Shown here one piece after another: positions 10,180 to 21,691 of a stretch of DNA of 64,000 bases (the first letter of the stretch is position 1; each line of letters begins with the position of its first letter). This DNA comes from Dissophora ornata. Its lineage: Eukaryota; Mortierellomycota; Mortierellomycetes; Mortierellales; Mortierellaceae. The stretch is from contig MU616605.1 in assembly GCA_025201705.1 (NCBI GenBank), forward strand, positions 1 to 64,000, read 5' to 3'. The position numbers and the translations under genes are program-made. Under the pieces are notes generated by a model. That model worked only from the letters and a program-made list of their open reading frames with translations, searched no databases and was not told the origin of the DNA.

Positions 10180-13100
10180 TCATGAGCTGCTGTCACCAGC
10201 GAGGATCTGCAAATAAATTAAAGACGTAGCAAAATGTTAGAGTCCACAATTGTTACTGATTCCTGATCGCTGTTGCTTGATTATGGGGGTCAGTAGAAAT
10301 ATATAATATGTATACCTGGATCTTTAGTTCCTCTCCTGACATTGTCTCCTCGGTGAGATCCGGTTCCAGCCCATTTTCTAAAAGACCTTTTCCCCTGCGT
10401 AACACTAAATATGACAATGTGGCAGATGGCAATCCAGATTTTAGGGAAGAAAAAAAAAAAAAAGGGAGGTCGCACCACTGTGCTAAGGAGTGCAACAAGG
10501 TTCTTTACCTTCGCCTTCCTCTTCTTCTACCGCCTTTCGGAGTTTCTCCAAAGGACTAACAGGAATAGGTGATCGTTCACCATCTGCACGACTAGCGACA
10601 GACGTCTCGACAGGTGGAGGCTTGAGTCCTCGTTCGCGATGAGCCTTGGCAGCCTTGATATCACGTCCTTCAATTGCAGGAGGAGAAGTAGAGTGGTGCT
10701 CTGCCAGCAGAGAAGTGCGACGAACATCAATCAACGCGTCGTTGGTATATTCTTCCTCATCCATATCATCTTCATCTTCAAGCAAGAAGGAAGATTCTAA
10801 TTCAGAAGTCGCTTCCTCTGAGAACGCCTCTGGAACAATCTGTCCTTGATCAGCTCCCTGTCCTTGTTCCGACCCATTCTGTTGTTGTTCGTCGTTGGAA
10901 TTGTTGCCGGTGTTTGGGACTGTCATAGATTGATCCGCAGAGTCCACAGGTGGAAGGGAGTTTGTTCGCTTGCCAACAAATACATTGGGAGGCAGCTCTG
11001 GCAATGCAAAGAGGCCACGGTACGCGTCCAAAAACACGACGAGCAAATTATACATTGTCTCCAATTCCCGGAGTGCCCTGTCGTTATTGACTCTGGTATT
11101 AAGGCTATTGATGTTTGCTTGGTGGCGCTTGCATTGATGGTAAAGTTGCTATAAAAAAATAATAATAGTAAGATATCCGTGAGGTGTAATTGATTCGTAT
11201 AACGCCTCAAAGAAAAAAAGCTGATTACCTCAAGCTGAGGTGGGGCACGGTAAAGAACACCTTTCACGACCTCGAGCATTTTCTTCTCCTCCGGATTAGT
11301 TGCAATTGCCGCTGTAGTCCAAGGCTCTTGTTTCTGTCCAGCCTGATCATACTCAACAGTTGCAATATTCTGATTGGCAACTAGTGATGCTCTTTGATAA
11401 AAGTGCTCCAACCAATTTCGGCGCATCACCTTCTCATGATTCAATGCCTTTTCCATAGCATTCAGGGTCTCCCTCGTGCGATAAAGTTCGCCAGCGACAG
11501 TCTCTAGTAGTATCCATCGCCTGTCCTCATCAGAGGGGGCAATTGGCTCGGGTATATGGACAGGAGAGAGTTGACGAAAGATGGTGTTGCTTGGCATATC
11601 ATCCAGAGATGGCATCCCAGCGTTGGAGCCTGTCTTCTCCTCCATGTTGCTGATACATGCACGCAAAATGTCACGCGACATGCGCGCGAATTCAGCGTCG
11701 TTTGGTGGCACATTCATGTCCAAGCAGGTCAGGCTCTTGTTCATCCGGATGCTCACCGATAGTGCCATCACTCCTGCAATGTCTACGAGGTCGTTTCCTG
11801 TCAGGTCCAGCTGAGTCAGGGTACTCGTCTCTGGCAGGAATTCTGCTAGAGCGATGGCTCCTTCAGACTGAAGTCCAGTGTTGGAGAGCGTGAGCCTGGT
11901 AAGGGTCTTGTTGTAGGTCAACTTTTGTGTCAACGCATTGATGCCGGTGATCATGGGCCCGCACACACGATTGCCGCTAAGATCCAGTGATTCCAGCCCA
12001 ATGTTAAGTTTCTGGAGAAAATGAAAGGCGCGAGAAGGGGGAGAGGGATATTTTTAGATTCGAGGGCTGTCGTAAAATGAGCGCACATGCCATCTCCAGT
12101 CTTTAATATTGCTTACCAATGCGTCCGCAAGAACAGAAAGGCGAGCTGGATCGAGGTTGTTGTTTGTCATGACAAGGCTTTTGAGCGACATATTGCGGCG
12201 CAGAGTTTGGGCAACATAGTCTGCTCCTTGCTATTTAATTGTGAAAATACGCCACAGTTAGTATGCGAGTGCAGACGGTATGGCATCCACGTCTTTCTAA
12301 ACATTGAATGCAATGCAGAGGAGGTTGTCCCGTACTCGAAGATCATTATCAGAGATATCCAGCACTTCAACACCATGAGTACGCTTCAGCAGCTCGGGAT
12401 TGGAAATCCCCGGGAAAACTCTCCTGAATCCTTGTTCCTCATTGTTGTTGGGAATGGTCACGTTCGGTTGGTCATCATAGTCGCGCATCAAGACTCCGAT
12501 CCAGACACCGCCAGTAGAACCAATTCTATTCGATCGCATGGACACATGTCTCAGGTTCGATTCCCTTATTGCCGGTGCTATTTGGAGTGCATGATAATCG
12601 GTTAGGAAGGGACACTCGAGAGCGAGGGATAAAATGTAAACCGCTAATGAATCGTAAATGTGGGGGAAGAGGCATGACTTACCCATGACCTCTAGCAAGT
12701 TCCCGCGCAGTCCACAACGATCCATGCGCAATTCCTCAAGTCTTGAACCAAAGCCAAGTCGGCCAACTCTGAGTGCATGTGCTAAAAATTCGACCGATCT
12801 TTTCTCCATGGCAATCCCAGAAATGTTCAAGACCTTGAGAGCTTTTGTCTGAAAGTATGGGAAGAGAGCAGACTGAAAAGGTTAGGAGACGGCTTTGCTC
12901 AGCATATGGATTAATCACGCACTTTACATTCTGTGGGGCAACTTGCCTTCTTCACGAATACCGAGATGTACTTGAATCCATTAGACTTGATTTTTTTGTT
13001 GTCCTGGACGCTGAGCACCGTCAAAGTGTCCGTGAGCAATAGACTGTAGAGCAACATTTTCAATGTCTAATATCATGGACCAGGGTGGTGTTACGAGTTA

Positions 13101-14822
13101 GAATATAAAGCAATATATCCTCTGATACCGCGCTGAGTACACAGGTCGAACTCACATCGTCCTCAAAACCGCAGTTGTCAAGGTAGAGTTGCTTTAGTCC
13201 AAACTCTAGCGTGAGTACATCGGAGATCGGCTCGAGAGTCTTTCGCGGCAGTGGTTCGCCTATACACAGTCCAAAACGGGGGGTTGTTAAAGCCAATAAA
13301 ACTCGCCAAAACAAAGGGAGGGATACATTCATGGGATAGATACATACCAGAGAGATCAATGGTAGTTAGCAGTGGGTTTGATGGTCTCTTTGCGGCAGCC
13401 TACAATGGCAAGAGACAGTAAGGTGAATACTTGAATCTTGTCGACAGTCTTCCTTTTCCAAACGAGTCATTGTGCATCTGCTGCGTTACCTGCATATCGT
13501 GAACAAAGCGGTCAATTGGAGGCTCTTCGCGGTCGCTGCAGGCTACCAAATAGTAATTCATTATTTCTGTAGCAGTGTAGATGTTGTCATCGACCACTAC
13601 GCCTTCTGTCGTAGTCAGTAGGGGTTTGGGCTGAACTGGCGTAGATTCAATCTGGGCTGGGGTCTTTATCGACTCTGACTCTTCCGCAGATTCGTAGGCA
13701 TCGTCATGGTGGAAAACATGTTCGGTCGTCAACTGTCCTACTGAGAATCGAACGCGCTTCAAATACTTGTCCGAAAGTAATGAGGAGGAGCTTGACTCGG
13801 CTTCTAGCAAAGAAAGCGGTCGTTCGTTATTGGCAAAAATAGGTGGTCCTACTGGTCTTTGTCGTGGAGGGATTGGTCCGGATGATGGTGTTGGAGTGGC
13901 CATCGTTGCTGCCGTTGCCTGTGTCACCAACTTTCGGAACATGGACGGGGAATTGGCCGTGTAGGCTGTCGGAGGGGCGGGGCCACTCATGACGGCCAGC
14001 TTACTAACGGTGCTCTGAAGCCATAGGGAATTGAAGATAGGGTTCCTGACAGGTTGTTCAATGAACGGGTAGGCGCTCTCCTTCTTGAGAATTGATTTCT
14101 TGGGCACGCTGTCGAGGTCGATGGCTCGGAGTGGGGGTCTCTTGATCTTGGGCCTGGTGATAATAATCACTACGGACAAGATGTACATTCCATGGTGAGT
14201 ATCGCCAGCTATTTCTTTGTGCTTTACGCCTCGCCGTTCAAAAACGCCATGCGCAACAACCAGACTGTCGGAATGAGAGCAATGGAAGAAGGGACCTACT
14301 TCCTTGGTGTTGCAACAATCGCGGTTCTCTCTCGCGCTGGTCATCACTAACAGCCGACTGCTCGTCTGCAGCGCCTTCCAACGCTGGAGTGGCTCCTTCC
14401 GGAAAGGTATCCTCATGGGTCGTGTTTTGAGGCGTCGATCCTTCCTGAGTATTCTTACTCTCCTGCTCGTTGCTGCTGTGGAGTACTGCGATGTCAGGCT
14501 GTGCAGATCCTGGCGCAGGATCATGTGAATTTGACAGGAGATCCAAAGGAGGCATCTGTCCAGGTGTGGGTGCTGTGGTGTCGTCGTCGAGCTGGTCAGA
14601 GTTTGTGTCGCGGCGAGGCAATTGAAGGTCCTTCAGGTTCTTTTTAAGCGAGTCGCCTCCCAAGTGCTGCTCCTGGCTGCGCTCGTTCTCCTGTTCATCT
14701 ACTGATGCTCGCAGCGGGTCTAGGGTAGCTTCAGACGAAGAGGGAGCCATGGCGTGCTCGGGGGCGATAGCGTCCTGTTGTGTCTTGATACCGTTGTTGT
14801 CCCAATGGTTGATGCCTATCAT
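10180..14822 (-). CDS. LRR (RNI-like) protein with PP1-docking motifs, PPP1R37-like
   Basis: Probable regulatory subunit of protein phosphatase 1. Twelve exons: 14822-14300, 14169-13490, 13399-13348, 13259-13156, 13066-12947, 12848-12683, 12577-12336, 12230-12117, 12011-11229, 11148-10509, 10404-10316, 10206-10180; all phases close, about 1179 aa. The N-terminal 175 residues are acidic and disordered. A SILK-type motif (KKSILKK, near 200-203) is followed by an RVxF-type motif (LKRVRFSV, near 312-316), the order seen in several PP1 regulators. Then come LRRs of ribonuclease-inhibitor style (LLTTIDLSG, LKQLYLDNCGF, LTVLSVQDN, LKVLNISG, VEVLDISDNDLR, LKSLVMTNNNL, LESLDLSGNRV, LTRLTLSNTGL, LTQLDLTGNDL), a helical region (RELETMYNLLVVFLDAYRGL) and an acidic tail ending ILAGDSSS. 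The intron after 12947 starts GCAAGT (GC-AG). The PPP1R37 assignment rests on architecture, not alignment. Confidence 0.85.
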
Positions 14823-15542
14823 GTAGACAGGCTGCGTGTGCTGGGACGGGCAATTGGATGCGGGAGAGGAGGGGAGAGGGAGCGCGAGGGCGAGGGAGAG
14901 AGAAGGAGAGAAGGAGAGAGAAGGAGAGAGAAGGAGAAAGAATGAAAAGAGGATGGAGGTGAGCGTGGAGGAAAGAGGGAAGGAGGGAGATGAGCTTCGA
15001 TGCAGCTCAGACTCAATAAGAGGACAAACCTCGTGGTGTTTTAAGGTTGCGGGTGTGGTGCAAGGAAGACAGAAAGATTACGAGCGATACAGCACTGGAG
15101 TGATCATGCGATGGATGCAATGGATGCAATGAATGCGATGAATGCAATGAATGCTCCCGCATGGCATGGAGGGACATGGATCAGCGGAGAATAATCCGTG
15201 GTCCGACTGCTCCACACCGCGCGCACATCCCGTGTCGTTGGCAGGCTCCTCCTGCTCCTCCTGCTCCTCCTCCTCCTCCTCCTCCTCCTCCTCCTCTGCC
15301 TCCTTGATGCTGCTCTCTACGACGGGGCGATGCAGACCCGACCGAGTGACATTCCACCTTCCTCCATCATCCTCTTCATTCCATTGGATTCCTTTCTGAT
15401 TCTGTTTCCCCGCGTCTGTCCTCGGTGGTCTACCACCCACCCTCACGCACACTCCTCCCCTGTGCCAAGCCCACCTTGAGCCTCCTCCCCTCTCCCTCTC
15501 CCCCACACCCATCACACCCACCCACCAGTTGCTCTAGCCACA
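14823..15542. promoter_or_regulatory. Divergent intergenic region between the LRR/PP1 gene and the HSPA12-like gene
   Basis: 720 bp between two start codons facing away from each other. It contains a GA-rich tract (14862-14945), variant copies of GATGCAATG/GAATGCAATG around 15108-15152, and a CTC/CTG-rich stretch (15243-15300). No TATA element is obvious. It presumably holds both promoters. Confidence 0.55.
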
Positions 15543-17877
15543 ATGTATCAGCAGCCATCCCGTCCACCGCCCCAGCCAGTCCCCACCTACTCTCAGTTTG
15601 CACAGCCACAGTTCCACGCCCAACAGACCGCCCCTCCCATTGCCCTGCAACCCCCACCGAGCCTTGTCCAGCACCAGCACCAGCACCAGTACCAGCACCA
15701 GCCAATCCACGCCCATGCCACCTACAACCCACACCCACACGTTGCCTCCGCGGACATCACACCGCGCCAACAATACCAGCAAGTGCTCGTCGCGTCCCCT
15801 CGTCAGCTTGTTCAGCAGCAGTATTACTCCCAGGCCGGTGCAGCAGTTGCCGCCACGTCGCACCCCCAGAGACAGCTGCCACTGGTGAAAGAGCATCGTT
15901 CAATCTCTGGCCATGCAGGGTCTGGGGGTGCACCCACCGCGCCCTTTGCGCTCGGGTCACCCGCCCTGGCTGCAGTCCTGAGGGCTCAGCCTGGCACTAT
16001 TATTCGACCGCCGATCGTTCTTTCCAGTCCTGGCCTAGCGCGGATGTCTGCCTCTGGCAACATGCGACCCATATTCATCGGTAAGGCCCTGGTGAGATGA
16101 GACATTCAGCTATTTGATCGAGATCCTTCCTGCGACCCCTAACCCGCACGGTTTTTTTTTTGGTGCTCTCCGTTTCATCCAATTTCATAGCCGCAGGACC
16201 TCCGAGTATAATCAAGAACCCTTCAAGAACTAAGCTTCTTCTCGAGCGCCCAGTCCCACATATAAACGTAAGCTTCTCAACTCTCCCTTTCGCACAGCCC
16301 ACAGCCCACATACGTCAATACCCCTCGTGCATTGCACAGCTAACCTAACACACCGCTAATAACAGATCAAACAAAGAACAAACACGCTCTTGGCTGACTT
16401 TTGGAGTGCAGATCTGGATGTATCCAAGGAAGGGAAGGTTGTGATGCTCTCAGAGAGGGCCAAGAGCTCCTCGGAGTGGAGGAAGAAGACGCCAAAGCAG
16501 CCTGGGATCGTGGTCGGTATTGATTTCGGGAACACATTCACAGGCGTATCGTATGCGCACCAGAACGATGGCGAGATGATCGACATTGTAAAATGGTACA
16601 TGTTTCGTCGTTTTTCGCTGGGCATGGGGATGAGTGGTTTTGATTTGCTTGTTTCTAGCTGCTGTCTACAATCACGTTTAAACATTTATTTTCGCCCCCC
16701 ATTTTCGTCTAGGCCGAAACACCTGAACGCGTACTCAAAGGTGCCAACCGTTAGTCTATACAAGACAAACGAGGACAAATCTTTGGTCGAATGGGGTTCT
16801 TCAGCACTGGCAAGCTATAAGCGCTCGAGGACGGACCGCGTCCTCATCCGCAACTACAAGCTGGAGCTTTTCGACCAGGGCGCCCGTGGTCGACTGGAGC
16901 ACGGGCTACATCTCACAGATGTTTTCACGCAATACATCCACAGCATCCACCGCTATCTCATCGAGGAGGTAAACAAGACTCAAGTCCTATCAGCAGCGTC
17001 GGTTCCTATTCACTACTGCATCACTGTCCCACAAGCATGGACACTGCCTACGCGTGAGTTGATCTTGAGGTGTTATGTCGAGGCTAGTGTCATTCTTCAG
17101 ACACCTGCGCCCAACATGACTGTAATAACTGAAGCAGAGGCAGCAGCAACGTACTGTCGGGAACACTGTGTCGAGTTCGAGTCGCTCAAGGACGGCGACG
17201 TCTTTATGGTCTGTGATGCTGGTGGGCTAACCACTCACGTCACAGCTTTCCGAGTGGACGACGCTTTGGGTGTGCGTCAGTTCATGCGCCTTTCGAGCTC
17301 GCATGCAGAGGACTGTGGATCTATCATGCTTGACAGTAAATTCAAGGAGCTTGTACTTCAACGCCTGGCGGGTCTGGATCTCGACGCCAAACCTCAGCGC
17401 CAAAAGGCGTTCGAGACGCTCCTGGAAGGTTTCGAGGAGATAAAGTCCCAGTTTGACGCAAATTCTAGAGACGAGGTCAAGCACATCTTGGTGCCAATGG
17501 GCTTGGACGTGAGCGAGCTAGACCCGACGCCGAGCTGGATGGAAGATGAATATATGGCTTTGAGCGGACAGGAGCTCTGTCAGGTCGTGTTTGACCCTGT
17601 GGTCGAGAAGGTTCAGAGTCTGGTCAGCGAACAATCCAAGGTGCATCCTTCCTGTGCGTGCCTGTTTCTGGTGGGCGGATTCGGAGCCAACAAGTATTTG
17701 CACCGCCAGTTGTTGCAGTCAGCTCTTGATGCAGAGGAGGCGAGGATGGCGGATAATAGTAATGGTGGAGTGATTCAGAGCGTGGTAATGGTCCAGAAGG
17801 CAGAGCTCGCCGTGGCGCGGGGCGCGGTGATTTACGGCCTCAAGAGCGCCGCGCAGCAGAACAAAGCATTCCTGTGA
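15543..17877 (+). CDS. HSPA12-like Hsp70-family ATPase with long N-terminal tail
   Basis: Divergent Hsp70/actin-fold ATPase. Exons 15543-16080, 16197-16267, 16366-16595, 16713-17877; 667 aa. Residues 1-203 form a Pro/Gln/His-rich tail (QHQHQHQYQHQ), unlike canonical Hsp70. The ATPase starts with the phosphate-1 loop VVGIDFGNTFTGVSYA (near 252-266), then WPKHLNAYSKVPT, VVEWGSSALASY-type residues (here SLVEWGSSAL), ITVPQAWT, EAEAAATYC, the second phosphate loop VMVCDAGG-like (FMVCDAGGLTTHV) and the adenosine motif FLVGGFGANKYL. There is no C-terminal substrate-binding domain of DnaK type, as expected for the HSPA12 group. These proteins are often expanded in Mucoromycota-type fungi (recalled). 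Client and role are unknown. Confidence 0.9.
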
Positions 17878-18481
17878 AGAATAAAAATAACCAGAACGCA
17901 TGCTCCGCTGGGCTCCAAAGATATCACGATATTTACCGCAACGCCGTAACTGAAGTGATCCAGGGTTGTCCCACGCATTCTTAAAGATGCCTTTTTCATG
18001 TGTGAAATTCCTGGAACCTTAAAATGCACTTTTTGCGCTCGTGAATGTTCAGGTGAATGGGTACATCGTATGATGCTTTTGTACAAGCAGTACAGAAAAT
18101 GAGAGCGAGCGCAGGAGAGGTGGTCTACGCTCATGCTCTCAAGTTGATGCCGTTATTGCTGATATTGTGGAGGGAATAAGATGGGCGGTCTGGTTGGTGT
18201 ATCCAATCGATCGGCGAGTTTCCATAGCATAATATTATTACCTCTCGATAAGTATCCATGCGCTTATGCATGCATTAGAATAAGATGGTATTAGAAATGT
18301 TTTATAGTTCTCGGACTCTTGGATGCGCATGCTGTATCAAACGACTCGCCACAACCACAACTGGACTCGCTCTTCTTGCTATGGCTACTGCTGTTCACTT
18401 TTTCGCCTTCTTGTCTCCCCTGCCATCACAGCTCTCTTCCTTTCCAACTACACCCAACTGTAATACACAAATGCCACTATA
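17878..18481. other. Intergenic region
   Basis: About 600 bp between two plus-strand genes. No RNA gene or ORF of interest is seen. A pyrimidine-rich leader (18390-18480) directly precedes the next ATG. Confidence 0.5.
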
Positions 18482-21400
18482 ATGACCACGGCACACAATA
18501 ACGACCTCCATATTTCAGACCTCCCTTACCCTGACGCAGAGACCGATTACCAGGATCACGACGACCACAATGCCTCCTTTGTGGAAAGCAGGCCATCGTC
18601 CTTCCACTCTTTCTTCTCCGCCTCGTCATCCACAAGAACTGCAACCTCCGTCAGATCCAAAAAATCCACACGAAGCAAGCGATCCGCCAAGGAAAAAACG
18701 AACGCATCGCCCATAACATCGTCATCATCCTATCGCCTCACTCCACCTTTCAGCGATAAGCAACTCATCCAACTTCAAAGTCATGGCAATGGCAGTGACG
18801 ACGAATCGTTCGTAGTTTATGAATACGAGACCTCAATCAAACCCTACCGCGAACCTTTCTACCGTCGTCGGAAATTTTGGTGGGCATGCGCCATTTCAAC
18901 GGCTATTTTCCTGGTAGCATTTATTCCTTTACTTTTGATCGTCATCATCCCAAAGGTTGCGCAGGCAGTGATGAACGCAAGTACGATGCAGATCATACAG
19001 ATGAACATGACCAATCCGCAGGAGACCTTTGTCCAGGTCTCCGTCGATGCCGCTATTGACGGCATCCCGTCCATATTTGCTGCCACAGTCGAGTTTCAGG
19101 AACCGGTGCAGGTGTTCTGGGTGAGAGGACCTGGGGACCAGCCTCAGGTGGGGCAGATGACCTTGGGCACGATTGAAAAGCATGCGTTTGCCAAGGCGCA
19201 GTTCACACAGGCGACAACATTCGAGATAGCAGATCCACAGCTTTTTGGAGATTTTGCCAAGGTCATGGTAAAGTTCTGTGCTATGCGTTGCGTTTGTTAA
19301 GAGAAAATATGGGGACGAAAATGGTGGAACCATCAGGACCACATGTTTGTGCGAAATAAGCTTCTTTGCGACCAACATGGATTGCTCACACCTATAATGC
19401 ACATCATCTTCCCTCCCTCTACTCTATGAATTACATTCAATCGTCTACCAAGATGGCATCAGACACGTTCCTGTGGAGGATAACAGCCACGATCAATGTC
19501 TCTGTCTTCGGAAGGACCATCAAGGATCTCAGCCTTGACAAGTTACTGACCCTGGATGGTAAGAGCTACGCACCTAGTCTGCCACCATAGTCCATCGAGG
19601 CAGTGAATGTCTTTGTCTGACCACGGATGCGTCCCTCTTTGTGCCATGGTAGGATTGAGCAACTTTGCAAACCTAAAGATCCTATCGTTCGACATCCCTT
19701 CGGATGCTCCAAATGGAGCAGGAGCTCTTGTCTCCATCAAGGTCTCTATTCCAAACGCATCCCCCATCGGAATGTCTCTTGGCACGCTCGTGATTGACAT
19801 GAACCTCAAGACCGCGTATCTGGGTCGGATTACTGCCAGGAACGCTACCCTCATCGGAGGCCAGCCCACCATTTTGGAACTCGACGGGATGATCAACAAA
19901 CAGACAGATCCAGTAGCGCTGCAGGAGCTTTCCAGCATGATCACGAATTACCTAGCCAACAGCCCAACCGTAGCGTACGGCCAGGGTGTTTCAGTACTCC
20001 CCGACGGCGTACACAATGTTTCGTGGATCACAGCTGCCATTCTGTCCACAAAGATGACTATTCCACTCCTGCCACCGACGCCTATAAATGTAATTAAGGA
20101 GGTCGATATCAAGGACTTAAGCCTGGTCATGACACCTGAGCAGCCATGGTCACCAACAGCTTCTTCGACAGATATCGCGGCTGTGTTCCAATTGCCCTTC
20201 AACCTCACCCTCAATATTACGGATATATGGGATCCGACGCTAACATTGGGGTATCAGAAAATACCCATGGCTGATATCACGACCGCGGTTTGGAACAGGA
20301 CCAACTCGGACATGGTCCATAACAACATATCATTTACACTTCCGACTTCGCAGATGGTAATCCGCCCAGATGCCCATGACACTTTTGGAAACTTCCTGAT
20401 AGCTGTTACGCAACAAGACACCGCAACGTTCGATATCCTGGGTAGTGCTCAAAGTGTAGCATCGACCTCGTTAGGACTGGTCAACATCACGGTGCCATTC
20501 AACACCAGTCTGAGCTTGCAGGGAATCAACTTTGGAAAGATGACACCGCAGCTCAATGGGATCTTAGTGGTCGGCGCCACTGTGGACTATATGGTCCTCA
20601 ACGCCACCGTCATTATCGACAACCCTTCCATCTTCGCAGTGGATGCTGGGCCAGTTACACTACACATCACCGCAAGTGTGAACAACATGACTGACTATGT
20701 GGGCGACGTCATGATCAGCAGCCTGAAACTCAGTCCCGGTCCAAACCCTCTCCAGGCCTCTGTCAAGTTCCAACCCACAAACCCTACCTTCAGAGACGCC
20801 TTCTTTACCGAGTATATCCTCGGCACAGATTTTAGTGCATCCATTTACGGCGATGCCAACTCGAGTCCTGTAGTTTCGTTGGCACCTATCATGGAGAGTC
20901 TTAAGATGTCGACCACTGTGCCTGGTATGAGTCCGGCTCCAAAACTGATTGTTGGAGGAAATGGCAATACAACCGTAGGCCAGTTCCTCAACAATCACGA
21001 GATTATGCTCCAGGTTCAGATTCTGAACCCACTGGCGACCACTCTCTGGATCCACAATTTTACGGCTGCTGTCAGCTGGAAGGGATTCCCTTTTGGAAGC
21101 ATCCAAGTTGTGCAGTCGTTTTCCGTTAAACCCAGTGGTGTGGATACGTCTCCGATCTTTGGTATCCAGATCCCGAGTTCGTACCAGTTCTGGGTGTTTA
21201 TGGCGACGACGTTCTTACCGCAAAACCTGGGCGTACTCACAGGCGCGACAGTGCTTGTGGATCTGACGGCTCAAATTATTGCGACGGTGAATGGAACGTT
21301 GGGATTAGGGTATGAAGCTGGGATCAAGTATGGGCAGAATCAAGTGCCTGTGTTCCTGAAGATTGAGTTTAGTCTGACAGGATTAGGTGTTGGAGGTCTT

Positions 21401-21583
21401 AGGAGACGCAGCACATCAGAAGGGTATCAGATGCATGAAGCATCCGAGGATGGGTATGATATTAATGACAACAGATTGGGACCTGAGCCGAGTAAACAAG
21501 ATTCGGTGGCCTATCTGGCATGGCTGAAGCAAGCAATCCGTCTCTCTTATCCAGAAGAAGCGGCCGCAGGCGGATGGGTTTAG
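18482..21583 (+). CDS. Single-pass membrane protein with long LEA/DUF3712-like ectodomain
   Basis: Exons 18482-19267, 19453-19558, 19653-21583; 940 aa. The N-terminal 130 residues are Ser-rich and basic (KKSTRSKRSAKEK), followed by RRRKFWW and one hydrophobic helix near residues 132-157. Everything after it looks extracytoplasmic: many N-glycosylation sequons (NAS, NMT, NLT, NIT, NRT, NNIS, NVS) and repeated beta-rich modules (for example PNGAGALVSIKVSIPNASPI and LGTLVIDMNLKTAYLGRI). This resembles the fungal DUF3712/LEA-type pre-vacuolar or vacuolar membrane proteins of about 900 aa. Topology is probably type II. The cytosolic tail may hold sorting signals. Function is unknown; family assignment is from memory of the architecture. 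Confidence 0.82.
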
Positions 21584-21691
21584 GTAGTGTATATACAAAA
21601 GCGAACAGTTTTTCAAACAATTAAATATGTACCTGGCCCCAGTACATATTAAAGGAAGATGCGGTCGTTTTCACAGACCGATCGATGATAT

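Noticed and set aside
12553..12566. GGTTCGATTCC, similar to a tRNA B box
   Set aside because: Lies within a coding exon of the LRR/PP1 gene; no cloverleaf can be drawn upstream.
15543..16084. Plus-strand Pro/Thr-rich ORFs in the other frames (15425-16084, 15598-15888)
   Set aside because: Frame-shifted shadows of the His/Gln/Pro-rich first exon of the HSPA12-like gene, which alone connects in phase to the ATPase exons.
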